Shown: positions 25,899 to 33,955 of the stretch, in pieces
Numbering within the stretch: position 1 is the first letter of the stretch
Layout: every line of letters begins with the position of its first letter
Origin: Ruegeria intermedia
Lineage (GTDB): Bacteria; Pseudomonadota; Alphaproteobacteria; Rhodobacterales; Rhodobacteraceae
Direction: 5' to 3'
Assembly (NCBI RefSeq): GCF_900129345.1
Contig: NZ_FQVK01000005.1
Coordinates: forward strand, 62,001-126,000
Length of the DNA: 64,000 bases
Translations under genes and position numbers: made by a program
The notes under the pieces: model-generated
The model's database searches: none
Told to the model about the DNA's origin: nothing
The model's input: only the letters and a program-made list of their open reading frames with translations

Positions 25899-27014
25899 TC
25901 AGAACGTGCCGCCATCAAGCGAGACGCCGGTGATGCTGCCACCGGTGATGGCGACTGCATTGGCCGCCTGCGTCGCAAGAGACCCGAGCCCCAGATTGGA
26001 CCGCGCCGTGCTCTTATTGGGCAGATCTGAGAGGTTGGAACCCGCGGCCAGCTTGCCTGCAAGGCCGTTGGTGACGGTACTTGCGAAGTTGGGATCATCG
26101 CCCAAGGCAGCGGCCAACTCGTTCAAGGTGTTCAGCGCGCCGGGGGCTGCATCGATCAGAGCAGCAATCGCCGCCTGAACAAATGCGGTGCTCGCAATCT
26201 GGGTTGTATTGGTGCCACTTGATGCCGTGGGTGCGCTTGGCGCGCCGGTCAAGGCAGGCGAGTTAAGTCCGGCTTTGCTATCAATCGCCGCCTGCAGCCC
26301 AGTAATCTGCGAGATCGCATGGCTGTGGGACGCTGGCGCAAAGGTGGCGGGTTTGCCGGTTACACCTGCCCAAGGCACATTGTCTGCCGCCTCAGCCGCG
26401 TCGACCTTACCATCGTTGTCGCTGTCATAGGCGGATTTGAGCATGTCGCCCGCACCAAAGCCTGCCAATGCGGTTTGCACAAAGGCTGTCGTAGCCAACT
26501 GCGTGGTATTGGTCCCGCCGGTGGCTGTGGGCGCTGTGGGGGTGCCGGTCAGTGCCGGTGAAGTCAGGGGCGCTTTTGCGCTCAACGCCGACTGCAGCCC
26601 CGAGACATCGGCAATGCCGTGGCCGTGCCCATCAGCGGCTTTCCCATCAAGCGCAGCCTGCAGCCCGCTCACCTCCAAGATGGCATGCGCGTGTGTTGCC
26701 GCAGCTTTACCCGCAAGCCCCGCATCGAACTGCGACTTGCGTACAAGATCGGTGCTGGCACTCGCGTCCTGGCTCGACTTGGGCACCAGCGAGAAGGTCT
26801 TTGCGCCACTGATCGTCTGGCTGCCAACGCGGGCGACAAACCCACCCACGCCTGCCAGCGGCACGATGGCGGTCGCATTGCCGCTGCCATCATCGCCTTT
26901 GCCGATGTAGAGCGTGTCGTCGACCTCGTTGTGGGCCACTTCGCCGGATTTGAGCGCGGCGGGCGCGCCGGCATTGCCTGCCTGGCGGCGTTTGAACTGG
27001 ATCGTATTGGCCAT
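25899..27014 (-). CDS. Long tail fibre protein with phage-fibre repeats
   Basis: 371 residues. It opens MANTIQFKRRQAGNAGAPAALKSGEVAHNEVDDTLYIGKGDDG, the same fibre head module as the neighbouring small gene. Two copies of a repeat follow: PALTGTPTAPTATGGTNTTQ..TTAFVQTALAGF and PALTGAPSAPTASSGTNTTQ..STAFVQAAIAAL, plus shorter LQAALDGKAADGHGH-like repeats, all typical of trimeric fibre shafts. Its ATG overlaps the stop of the collagen-like gene (TGATG). Confidence 0.88.
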   Translation of the reverse strand: MANTIQFKRRQAGNAGAPAALKSGEVAHNEVDDTLYIGKGDDGSGNATAIVPLAGVGGFVARVGSQTISGAKTFSLVPKSSQDASASTDLVRKSQFDAGLAGKAAATHAHAILEVSGLQAALDGKAADGHGHGIADVSGLQSALSAKAPLTSPALTGTPTAPTATGGTNTTQLATTAFVQTALAGFGAGDMLKSAYDSDNDGKVDAAEAADNVPWAGVTGKPATFAPASHSHAISQITGLQAAIDSKAGLNSPALTGAPSAPTASSGTNTTQIASTAFVQAAIAALIDAAPGALNTLNELAAALGDDPNFASTVTNGLAGKLAAGSNLSDLPNKSTARSNLGLGSLATQAANAVAITGGSITGVSLDGGTF

Positions 27015-27220
27015 CAGAAGAAGCCTCCGTTGATTGGGGTGTTGGTGGGCAGGATGGTGATGCCGGGATCGCCCTGATCGCCTTTGTCACCGGGTGGACC
27101 AACCTTGCCCTCTGGGCCTGGCTGGCCACCAAGGCGGATGCGCAAGGGCCCAGTGACCACCCGGACCTTGATTGGTGCGGTGATTGTGATCGGTCCCGTT
27201 TGATGCGTAGCGGCACTCAT
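27014..27220 (-). CDS. Small collagen-like protein of the tail fibre operon
   Basis: 68 residues. The central GQPGPEGKVGPPGDKGDQG run is six Gly-X-Y triplets, a short collagen helix, framed by two beta-strand segments (PIKVRVVTGPLRIRL and ITILPTNTPINGGFF). Collagen-like triplets occur in phage fibres as trimerising stalks. It is linked by overlaps on both sides to the preceding gene (ATGA) and the following fibre gene (TGATG). Confidence 0.8.
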   Translation of the reverse strand: MSAATHQTGPITITAPIKVRVVTGPLRIRLGGQPGPEGKVGPPGDKGDQGDPGITILPTNTPINGGFF

Positions 27221-27570
27221 GGGGCAAGCCCGCGCGTCACCGGCAGGATGACCGGGAGTTCCATCAAGAACCCCAGATGCAGATCAGGCGCGAGATCAGT
27301 TCGCACGAGGTCAAGCACAACACGTCCTGGCAAGAGATCAGCGGTTTGTTCCGCATGCAATGCCAGTTCCAGCACTGTGTCGCTGATCCGCATGATCCCT
27401 TGATCGGCGCTGGTGAGCGTGGCCAAGACCTCCGCTGCGTTTGGCCGTTCCCGGATCTGCCCCACATAACTTGCACCTTCGGCAAAGACCGGCGCCTCGG
27501 CCTCAATCTGTAGCCGCCATCCGTAACCGATCAGCACGGCCGGGCCCTCCGTCACAGTGGTAGTCGTCAT
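27217..27570 (-). CDS. Phage tail-tip-region protein of unknown function
   Basis: 117 residues. MTTTTVTEGPAVLIGYGWRLQIEAEAPVFAEGASYVGQIRERP leads to a beta-rich body (ATLTSADQGIMRISDTVLELALHAEQTADLLPGRVVLDLVRTD). It looks like a single strand-rich domain; the family is not recognised. The ATG beginning MTTTTVTEG has TGGAG before it; an upstream in-frame start has no ribosome site. First gene of the fibre set, which starts right after the opposite-strand SEC-C gene. Confidence 0.72.
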   Translation of the reverse strand: MTTTTVTEGPAVLIGYGWRLQIEAEAPVFAEGASYVGQIRERPNAAEVLATLTSADQGIMRISDTVLELALHAEQTADLLPGRVVLDLVRTDLAPDLHLGFLMELPVILPVTRGLAP

Positions 27571-27657
27571 GTTTTGCTCCAAAAGCCGGGATTGCGCTGG
27601 ATTGCGACTTGGCAAACGCGAGGATAGAAAACCCTCGGAAATGCCGGGAGAATTCAC

Positions 27658-28341
27658 ATGGGACAATCCGATCAAGACCTCGATCACCTGAGCCAGTTGC
27701 TGCTTGCGCTGCCCACTCAGAACATGCCCATGACGCTAAGCGAACTGGACGGATATGTTACTGGCGTACTGGTCTGTCCGGACATGATTTCACCATCGGA
27801 ATGGTTGCCTCATATCTGGGGAGAAACCGGCGACGCCGCGTTTCCCGACCAGCAGACGGCAAAAGAAACAATCGGTGCCGTCATGGCCCATTACAATTCC
27901 GTTGCCGAGGCGATCACACGCAGGCTCCGGGTTGAACCTATCTACGAGATTGACCCCAATAGTGACGAGACGATGTGGGAGCCCTGGATCGATGGCTTCA
28001 CCCGCGCAATGGGCCTCAGACCGGATGCCTGGTCAAACCTTCTCGACACCGTTGATGAAGAAACCCAGGCCACGCTGATTTTCATGATGGCGCTGCAGGA
28101 CATCTACACCGGAAATAGCAAATTCACAGAGGAGGAGATCAACGAGATCGACCTCGAAGCGCCTGATCTGATCCCGAATTGCGTGGTAACGATCCTCCAC
28201 AAATCTCGCCCCGAACTCGCCGGACAGACTCCGGCCAACCTGCCGGGCCAGCCGTTTCAAGCAGGACCACGACCCGGCCGAAACGATCCATGTACCTGCG
28301 GGTCGGGCCGTAAATACAAGCAGTGTTGCGGCCGCAACTGA
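27658..28341 (+). CDS. UPF0149/YecA-like protein with C-terminal SEC-C zinc motif
   Basis: 227 residues. The N-terminal UPF0149 domain has LDGYVTGVLVCPDMISPSEWLPHIWG and a helical body with WIDGFTRAM; the C-terminus PRPGRNDPCTCGSGRKYKQC (last residues CGRN) is the SEC-C zinc-binding motif CxCxSGxxxxxCC, known from SecA and YecA. Zinc binding is known for this motif; the role of the YecA-like protein here is unknown. It is the only gene on the plus strand within 23 kb of minus-strand late genes, with its own GGGAG ribosome site, so it behaves like a 'moron' expressed from the prophage. Confidence 0.85.
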   Translation: MGQSDQDLDHLSQLLLALPTQNMPMTLSELDGYVTGVLVCPDMISPSEWLPHIWGETGDAAFPDQQTAKETIGAVMAHYNSVAEAITRRLRVEPIYEIDPNSDETMWEPWIDGFTRAMGLRPDAWSNLLDTVDEETQATLIFMMALQDIYTGNSKFTEEEINEIDLEAPDLIPNCVVTILHKSRPELAGQTPANLPGQPFQAGPRPGRNDPCTCGSGRKYKQCCGRN

Positions 28342-28357
28342 ACGCGATAGATCAATT

Positions 28358-28561
28358 TCATGGCCGCCACCCGCACAGCCGCGCGCCGACCTCGTTATGC
28401 GCCACGATTTGCGCAAGCGTCAGGTCACTCAAAACATCATGACGCGACGGCCGAATAGGCTCTGCCCAGTCACAATCATCATGCACACTGCCGGGGTTAA
28501 TCGCGCATCCAGCGGTCAGCCCTACGATCAAGATCAGCGCGGTCACTGTTTTGCACGTCAT
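28358..28561 (-). CDS. Rz1-like outer-membrane spanin lipoprotein
   Basis: 67 residues. A lipoprotein signal (TALILIVGLTAGC, cysteine at about residue 18) precedes a short periplasmic part: CDWAEPIRPSRHDVLSDLTLAQIVAHNEVGARLCG. The C-W-x-x-P-I, D-x-L-S/T and HN..C spacing is typical of short Rz1-like phage proteins. Its first 65 bases overlap the end of the inner spanin gene in another frame, the classical nested Rz/Rz1 layout. Confidence 0.8.
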   Translation of the reverse strand: MTCKTVTALILIVGLTAGCAINPGSVHDDCDWAEPIRPSRHDVLSDLTLAQIVAHNEVGARLCGWRP

Positions 28562-28754
28562 GGCGGATGTCCTTTGATGTTTGCATTGATCTGAGGCGCG
28601 CATCGGCACGGCGGATGGCAAAATTCGCCGCTGCCGCTTGGCGGCCCTGGCGGACGGCAACCCACAGGGCGACAATCACAGCCAAAGCGATGGCTCCGTA
28701 AAGAATAGCCCGCCTGCCAAAACCCGAGAGCAAAGCATGGGCAACTCCCATCAT
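28497..28754 (-). CDS. Rz-like inner-membrane spanin
   Basis: 85 residues. One N-terminal membrane helix (AILYGAIALAVIVALWVAV) is followed by a charged, probably helical periplasmic tail (RQGRQAAAANFAIRRADARLRSM..KDIRHDVQNSDRADLDRRADRW). Together with the overlapping lipoprotein it should disrupt the outer membrane at the end of lysis. The start overlaps the endolysin stop by four bases. Confidence 0.78.
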   Translation of the reverse strand: MMGVAHALLSGFGRRAILYGAIALAVIVALWVAVRQGRQAAAANFAIRRADARLRSMQTSKDIRHDVQNSDRADLDRRADRWMRD

Positions 28755-29683
28755 GGCGTGCGCCCTGTCCGGTGATCTTCAATGCGGGCGGAGCGCGCCT
28801 TCAGCGCATAAAGAATGGCACCGACAAACATCGCCATCCCGATCCAAGGCACGGCCATGGCCAGCCACTCCTCAAGACCGGCGAGCGCCAAGATCCGGGA
28901 GGCCGTATCCCGGGCCTGTTCGGCTTCACGCAATGCTGGTGCGATCTGAGAGGTGATGGAGCCTGCGGCCCCCAGAACCCCAAGCCCGATTTGCGCATTC
29001 GCCGCCGTCACGATGCGGCTATCCTCTGGTACGCCCGCTGCCCGTTCCGGCGCAACCGCTCGTCGCGATGCCACGGCTAAAGCCTCCTCCAGCGCCACAT
29101 CAATGATGGGCACCAACGGCAGTGCAGCGTCATCGCGGAATGCCAGGATTGCAGCACGCGTGCGTGGCCCGATCACCCCGTCGATGGTGCCGACCTCGTG
29201 ATACCCGAGTTCCTTCAAGCGGGTCTGCACGGCCTTCACGGATAGAGTTGAGGATGGCGCCACATTGCCGGTCCGCCGCACGCCTAAGAGTTTTGAGACC
29301 GGATAGCGTTTCACATTCACCGCATCAGACTGATTGCCGCCAAGACCCCAAACCCAGGCCCCCTCAATGCGGTCGATGAAGAACACATGCCCCTGCCAAC
29401 TCGAGGAGCCTCGGGGTATGACCCCGATATCACCGGGCTGCGCATCTGCGATCTCGACCGGAACGCCCCAGTCAAGATAAGACCGCGCCGTCAGCTTGCG
29501 CGTCGAGCGAATGCCAGCCTTCTCCAGACAATGCCCCACGAAGGCGGCGCACCAGGCCACAGAATCGTGCTCCACCCAATCGTGGCCGACCGAAGCGTAC
29601 ATCTCCATGACGACGGGGTTATTTGCGGGGCCCGGGCCCTCGGTGGTGCCAATATACCCGCGGGCAATTTCAAAAGGTGTCAT
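28751..29683 (-). CDS. Endolysin: TIGR02594-like peptidase with peptidoglycan-binding domain and C-terminal membrane anchor
   Basis: 310 residues. The N-terminal cysteine peptidase/amidase domain has the catalytic Cys45 in SVAWCAAFVGHCLEKAG and a likely partner His99 in SWQGHVFFID. Residues about 145-190 (VKAVQTRLKELGYHEVGTIDGVIGPRTRAAI) form a peptidoglycan-binding repeat. Near the C-terminus is a hydrophobic helix (LAMAVPWIGMAMFVGAILYAL). The protein should cut cell-wall peptides; the C-terminal anchor is unusual for an endolysin and may hold it at the membrane until lysis. Part of the lysis cassette between holin and spanins. Confidence 0.87.
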   Translation of the reverse strand: MTPFEIARGYIGTTEGPGPANNPVVMEMYASVGHDWVEHDSVAWCAAFVGHCLEKAGIRSTRKLTARSYLDWGVPVEIADAQPGDIGVIPRGSSSWQGHVFFIDRIEGAWVWGLGGNQSDAVNVKRYPVSKLLGVRRTGNVAPSSTLSVKAVQTRLKELGYHEVGTIDGVIGPRTRAAILAFRDDAALPLVPIIDVALEEALAVASRRAVAPERAAGVPEDSRIVTAANAQIGLGVLGAAGSITSQIAPALREAEQARDTASRILALAGLEEWLAMAVPWIGMAMFVGAILYALKARSARIEDHRTGRTP

Positions 29684-29705
29684 GATGCTCTCCCATGCAA
29701 ATGGA

Positions 29706-29731
29706 AAGCGCCGCCCCGAGGGGCAGCGCTT
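29706..29731 (-). terminator. Strong hairpin between holin and endolysin genes
   Basis: AAGCGC-C-GCCCC, a two-base loop, then GGGGC-A-GCGCTT; eleven pairs with one mismatch. On the minus strand it is followed only by TTTCC, so it may be an attenuator or an RNA-processing structure rather than a full terminator. Confidence 0.5.
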
Positions 29732-29779
29732 GATGTTCGTGGTCGTATTCGTGGTTGTGTTCAGCAGCGCGCGGTGCGG

Positions 29780-30091
29780 CTATTTCTTGCGGCAAAGCCA
29801 GGCTGTCATCAGGGCCTCCGCCCCACGCGGCCCCAGATACGCCAGCATGGCCACAAGCCCCGTGCGCACCGGCTGGCCAAGATCAAAATGGCTTGCAACA
29901 GCCTCGCCAATGATGGCCATGCCGATGGCCACGGGGATTTCCCACAAGAGCTCCTTGCCAAAAAACCGCCGCCGGCCAAGTTTCACTTCGCCCGAGTGAT
30001 ACATCAACCGACCCGTAAAGGCGCCGATCAGCGTGGTCACCGCCCCGCCAAACAGGCTGTTCAGTGTTTCTAGAAAGCCCGGCTCGGTCAT
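29780..30091 (-). CDS. Holin-like membrane protein
   Basis: 103 residues with about two to three hydrophobic segments (LFGGAVTTLIGAFTGRLMY, LLWEIPVAIGMAIIGEAVA, GLVAMLAYLGPRGAEALMTAW) and a basic C-terminus. Size and position directly before the endolysin fit the phage holin group seen in rhodobacterial phages. It would permeabilise the inner membrane to time lysis. Confidence 0.82.
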   Translation of the reverse strand: MTEPGFLETLNSLFGGAVTTLIGAFTGRLMYHSGEVKLGRRRFFGKELLWEIPVAIGMAIIGEAVASHFDLGQPVRTGLVAMLAYLGPRGAEALMTAWLCRKK

Positions 30092-30129
30092 GGGCGCCTC
30101 CCGTGGTCGTTTTTATTTCGTGGTCTTGA

Positions 30130-30360
30130 TCAGTATTCGCCGCCATCGAGCAGCGGCTCAAACGCGGCATCGGCCACATTGCGCAGCTTGAGCGTCGGCG
30201 GTGTTGTGCTGGTATCCAGCCACAACATGCCCGGCGCGGTGGCCGCAGGCTCCACCGCACCGCTGCTGGTGGAGCGTAATGCGGCGACAATCTGGTTGAT
30301 CTGGGCACGCACAGCTGCCCCGTTGTCGTTGATGATCACAAAGCTAGGTGCTTGGGACAC
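30130..30360 (-). CDS. Small tail-tip associated protein
   Basis: 76 residues. The GTG start overlaps the stop of the tail tip gene (TAGTG). VIINDNGAAVRAQINQIVAALRSTSSGAVEPAATAPGMLWLDTSTTPPTLKLRN contains the PGMLWLDTS..PPTLKLRN element often found in phage fibre and tip proteins. It may be a small subunit at the tip where fibres attach. Confidence 0.72.
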   Translation of the reverse strand: MSQAPSFVIINDNGAAVRAQINQIVAALRSTSSGAVEPAATAPGMLWLDTSTTPPTLKLRNVADAAFEPLLDGGEY

Positions 30361-32954
30361 TAGGCCACCTCATCTGCTATCAGCCGCAATTCCGAGACGA
30401 TCGGCGTAAAGGCCGGATCACTGGTTCTAAGCCAGGCCCGTGCCTCAACCGCGTGCGCCTCGATTTCACTGTTGTCGATCCGCCCCCAAGGTCCCCAGGC
30501 AGGGTTAGCATCCGCCGGATCGTCATCGGTTTCCCGGACCTCGAGTACCACATCGATGTCAGCACCCTCGGAGCCGTCAAAGTCGGCCCAAGCATCGATA
30601 GGCGTCATGCGGTCATCAATGTAATCCGACAGCGCCGAGGCTCCGACCAGGATATCAGAGCGCAGACGGACGCGTCTCAGCGCCCCGAAGTCGAGAAGGC
30701 TATCGAACTGGTAGAGCCCTTCAGTCGCCAGTACGACGGGTGAGCCTGCAGCATCTGTTCCGGTCTGCAGTTTTAACGTCCCGGCAGTCACGACCAGACC
30801 GGTTTTCAGGCCGGGGAAGCTTGGCTCCGCCGCCAGCGTATTCAGCTGGGCAAAGCTCAGGATCTGCACGCCCTTTGTGCTCACCGTGCTGACAGGACCA
30901 ATCCGGCCCTCGCTGTCTTCCGCGCGCAGCAGATAGGTTCCAGGCTTAAGCGGCACGACCGCAATCGCCTCGCCGCCCGAGACGCGGTCCATCAGCGTGG
31001 AGTTGGCCCAGGTGGCGGTCCTTTCCTTGCTGTGACGGATAATGACATTGCCACCGACGCGGACATCCACATCAACCGAGCGCTGCCATTTCAGCACGGC
31101 AAGACCGCCTGCAGACTGGATCGTCAGCCCCGTCAGGGCTGCCGGTGGCGCCGTGAGCCCCACGATCTCCAAAGCCCCCTCGCGCCAGATCGACGAGACC
31201 CCCAGCACCGAGATGGCCTTGATCCGCACATCCCATTGGCCCGGCTGGATATCGCGCAACTCCATCACCGTGCCAGAGGTGCGGCCGCGATCCAGCCAGT
31301 CACCGCTATCCCGCCGCGTCTCCACCTGATAAGTATCGACAAACCCCGAGGCCGCGGGTTCCCATGCAATACGCGCCAGGACTTTCACCGCCGAGCCGTC
31401 CCGTGTGACGTAAAGCTCCTCTGTGATCTGCGGCGCACCTGGTGGCGCGATATCAAAGGCGGTGGGCAGCGTTGTGCGTGGGGCTGCTGCATAAATCTGC
31501 TCTTCCGAGGCGTCCCAGTCGTAGATCAGCGGAGACGTTTCCCGCAGGAGGAGTTCTGGTGCCAGACGCGGGCCCGGTCCGACTTGGCTTAGATCAAGCC
31601 GCACCGCCTCAACCTCAAAGGGCTTGCCCTCCGGCAGAGCCGCGCCGCCAAAGCCCCAGCGGGCGTAGTGCACGTAAGTGGTCTCGCCCGCCGCAACCCG
31701 CCAGGCCTTCAGCTTGCCTGCTACTTTCAGGCTCATCTGGCGCCGTGCGCGCTCCAGCTCAATCTTGGCCAGACGCTGCGCCATGGACGCCGAGATCGTG
31801 AACGGTAGCGAGATATCCCGCCAGACCCGCTCACCATTGTCCTCCAACCGGTAAGTCTCGCTGGCGTAGGCCGGGAAGTCATCGGGCTGCCAGCTGTTTT
31901 CAGGGCTCACAAACTGGCCCCGCACCGCGTTGAAGCTCAAAGCCCGGCTTTGCCGCGTCGTCAGGGTCATTCCGCCGTCGCGCACATCATCTGCCGTAAT
32001 CGTGGTTTCTGGCACGCGGTATGCCCCCGCGCGCATCCGCCATTGGCCTGCCTGCCAGATACAGCGGCCTGACATGGCCGTGAGCATCGCCTCGATAATG
32101 GTCTTGGGCGTCTCCGCGAGCGAGACCACACCGTTACAGGTATAGCGCGCCTCCGTGCCACCTGTGGCCAGCGCCACAGTCTCATCGCAGATATTGGCGG
32201 CCTCGATCAGACTGTCGGTCTCGATCCCGTCTGCACCGCCAATGACAGCGCCGATCCCATAGGTCGCATGGGCCATATAGTCTGCCACGCAGAGCGCTGC
32301 ATTGTCAGTATAGACCCGCGTGCCCGTCCGAGGATCGAGAATGTCGTCCTTGCCCTCCAGATCCACGGTGATGTTCGGAATGCCGCCCGGAAAGGCATCC
32401 GCATCATAGGTCAGTTTCAAATAGAGTGCCGCACAGCCCGCAAGGCGATGGGCATCCGTCCAATGCTCGGGCGCCGCCGCAATGAGCCCCGCAAAGGCGG
32501 TCTGGTCATCAGCACCGAGGCGCTTTTCCACAGCGACTTTGCCCGCCCAACGGCTCTGGGCCGCACCTGAGGCATCAATCGCCTCTTCGCCCTCAAAATA
32601 GATGGCACCGATCGATTTGATGCGGTGCGCCGCCAAGACGATCACCAGGTGCAGGTCTTTATCCTTCGCCCCCGTCGAATGCAGGAACACAATCACACCG
32701 CCCTTGCGCGTGCGGCCGTAGACCATTTCGCGCGGCATCACCGGCTCGCGCACCGTCACCGTACGGGCCTTCATTTCCATCTGGCCAAGGCTGGGCGTGG
32801 GCATCAAGGCTTGGGCAGCAGCTGATAAGAGCATCGAGGCCCCGAACTGGGCGGCAAAGCCAACCAGACCTGTGGCTGCAAAAGCCGCGGCCACACCGCC
32901 GGCCGCAATGGCAGCGCCCCCGAGGGCGACAGCACCTAAAACCACGGGTGGCAT
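30360..32954 (-). CDS. Tail tip / host specificity protein (gpJ-like)
   Basis: 864 residues. It starts with a glycine/alanine-rich hydrophobic stretch (AVALGGAAIAAGGVAAAFAATGLVGF), then the tip core (REPVMPREMVYGRTRKGGVIVFLHS..DKDLHLVIVLAAHRIKSI), ending in fibronectin-like beta domains (PGAPQITEELYVTRDG; LTGLTIQSAGGLAVLKWQRS) and a C-terminal sandwich. This corresponds to the central tip protein of siphophages and to GTA gp15. It should form the distal tail hub that contacts the cell. GGAGG precedes the ATG. Confidence 0.87.
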   Translation of the reverse strand: MPPVVLGAVALGGAAIAAGGVAAAFAATGLVGFAAQFGASMLLSAAAQALMPTPSLGQMEMKARTVTVREPVMPREMVYGRTRKGGVIVFLHSTGAKDKDLHLVIVLAAHRIKSIGAIYFEGEEAIDASGAAQSRWAGKVAVEKRLGADDQTAFAGLIAAAPEHWTDAHRLAGCAALYLKLTYDADAFPGGIPNITVDLEGKDDILDPRTGTRVYTDNAALCVADYMAHATYGIGAVIGGADGIETDSLIEAANICDETVALATGGTEARYTCNGVVSLAETPKTIIEAMLTAMSGRCIWQAGQWRMRAGAYRVPETTITADDVRDGGMTLTTRQSRALSFNAVRGQFVSPENSWQPDDFPAYASETYRLEDNGERVWRDISLPFTISASMAQRLAKIELERARRQMSLKVAGKLKAWRVAAGETTYVHYARWGFGGAALPEGKPFEVEAVRLDLSQVGPGPRLAPELLLRETSPLIYDWDASEEQIYAAAPRTTLPTAFDIAPPGAPQITEELYVTRDGSAVKVLARIAWEPAASGFVDTYQVETRRDSGDWLDRGRTSGTVMELRDIQPGQWDVRIKAISVLGVSSIWREGALEIVGLTAPPAALTGLTIQSAGGLAVLKWQRSVDVDVRVGGNVIIRHSKERTATWANSTLMDRVSGGEAIAVVPLKPGTYLLRAEDSEGRIGPVSTVSTKGVQILSFAQLNTLAAEPSFPGLKTGLVVTAGTLKLQTGTDAAGSPVVLATEGLYQFDSLLDFGALRRVRLRSDILVGASALSDYIDDRMTPIDAWADFDGSEGADIDVVLEVRETDDDPADANPAWGPWGRIDNSEIEAHAVEARAWLRTSDPAFTPIVSELRLIADEVA

Positions 32955-32957
32955 TGT

Positions 32958-33395
32958 TCACGTCCTCCAGGCGAGACGGCAGGTTGCAAGAGACAGGCGC
33001 ACCAGACCCTCAGGCGCGACAAAGGCAGCCTTGGCGCCGATAACGACTCCAAAGGCTTCGGGCTCACCGCCAAGGATCAGATCGCCACGCTGTGCGAGCC
33101 GCACATAATCAAGCGGGTCGCCCAACAAGGCGCGTCCGCCTTCTTCAAGGCTTGTCCAGCCAAGGCGGCGCAACACCCGCCCGCAGCCGATCGGCGTGCG
33201 GTAGCGCCCGCGCCACAGGGCCGCATGATCCGGGCCATCTGTTAGATCGCGGTGGAGATCGAAGGCCCAAGTTGCGCAATCGTGCTGGCCCCAAGCAAAG
33301 GGGCGCGTGCTGGCCTGCTGGACCGCGTCCGCCAGGACCTGCTCCCAATGGGGCACGCGGGTAGTATCGCGTGGGGCAACAATTGGTCGCTCCAT
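32958..33395 (-). CDS. DUF6950-like tail assembly protein
   Basis: 145 residues. WEQVLADAVQQASTRPFAWGQHDCATWAFDL contains a cysteine in an HDCxxWA setting, as in NlpC/P60-related tail proteins. A partner histidine further on is not obvious, so peptidase activity is uncertain. Position matches the cell-wall peptidase slot (gp14 in GTA) just before the tip gene. Its start overlaps the upstream stop. Confidence 0.75.
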   Translation of the reverse strand: MERPIVAPRDTTRVPHWEQVLADAVQQASTRPFAWGQHDCATWAFDLHRDLTDGPDHAALWRGRYRTPIGCGRVLRRLGWTSLEEGGRALLGDPLDYVRLAQRGDLILGGEPEAFGVVIGAKAAFVAPEGLVRLSLATCRLAWRT

Positions 33396-33955
33396 CAGCC
33401 GCGTCCCCAGGTGATTTCCTGATCCTGAATCGCCGTTACGTGTTCAAACCCCCGATCGCCCGGGAATAGGACTTGCTGGCTTTCATGGGTATAGCGCCAG
33501 TTGCGCGGCACGCTCAGATCAATGAGCCGGCTTTCATAGCTGATCGTGATGCGGCAGCTCTGCCCGTCCTCTTGCAGTTCCGGCACATCAAGACGGCCCG
33601 TAAAGGCCTGTACGGGATCAGCGATCACTCTGCGGTCCTCTGTGAGCAGCGCCAGCCAGATGCGCCCCGCCTGACCCTGGCGCGCCTCATCGATCGCAAG
33701 ACCCACCAGATCGAGCGGCACGCCTGACAGCGACACTGTCGTCCCAGAGGCCACAACACCGGAGGTTTCTTCAAGCGCGCCGAGGCCAAGAAGAACGCCG
33801 ACGCCGGTCCAGGTCTTGCCGTCCCAATCCATCGGACCCGGGCCTGTCCAGATCCGCACCATGCCCGACGGGAATTCTCCTTCAAAGAAGATCGCAGGCT
33901 GTAGCTCAGCACAATCGAGCGCTGTGGCCATGCCATTTGTGATATCCCGGCTCAT
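33395..33955 (-). CDS. Tail protein upstream of the tip (DUF2163-like position)
   Basis: 186 residues, mostly beta: ELQPAIFFEGEFPSGMVRIWTGPGPMDWDGKTWTGVGVLLGLG, SGTTVSLSGVPLDLVGLAID and RLIDLSVPRNWRYTHESQQVLFPGDRGFEHV. The W-P-G-D..F and Y-T end resemble hub proteins of the tail distal end. The order (beta protein, small Cys-His protein, large tip) parallels gp13-gp14-gp15 of gene transfer agents. Four-base overlap with the upstream gene. Confidence 0.75.
   Translation of the reverse strand: MSRDITNGMATALDCAELQPAIFFEGEFPSGMVRIWTGPGPMDWDGKTWTGVGVLLGLGALEETSGVVASGTTVSLSGVPLDLVGLAIDEARQGQAGRIWLALLTEDRRVIADPVQAFTGRLDVPELQEDGQSCRITISYESRLIDLSVPRNWRYTHESQQVLFPGDRGFEHVTAIQDQEITWGRG

Noticed and set aside
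33197..33205. Second copy of TGCGGTAGC
   Set aside because: It is inside a tail gene and antisense to it, so it is a chance match; it lowers the weight of the ops-like call at 14754.
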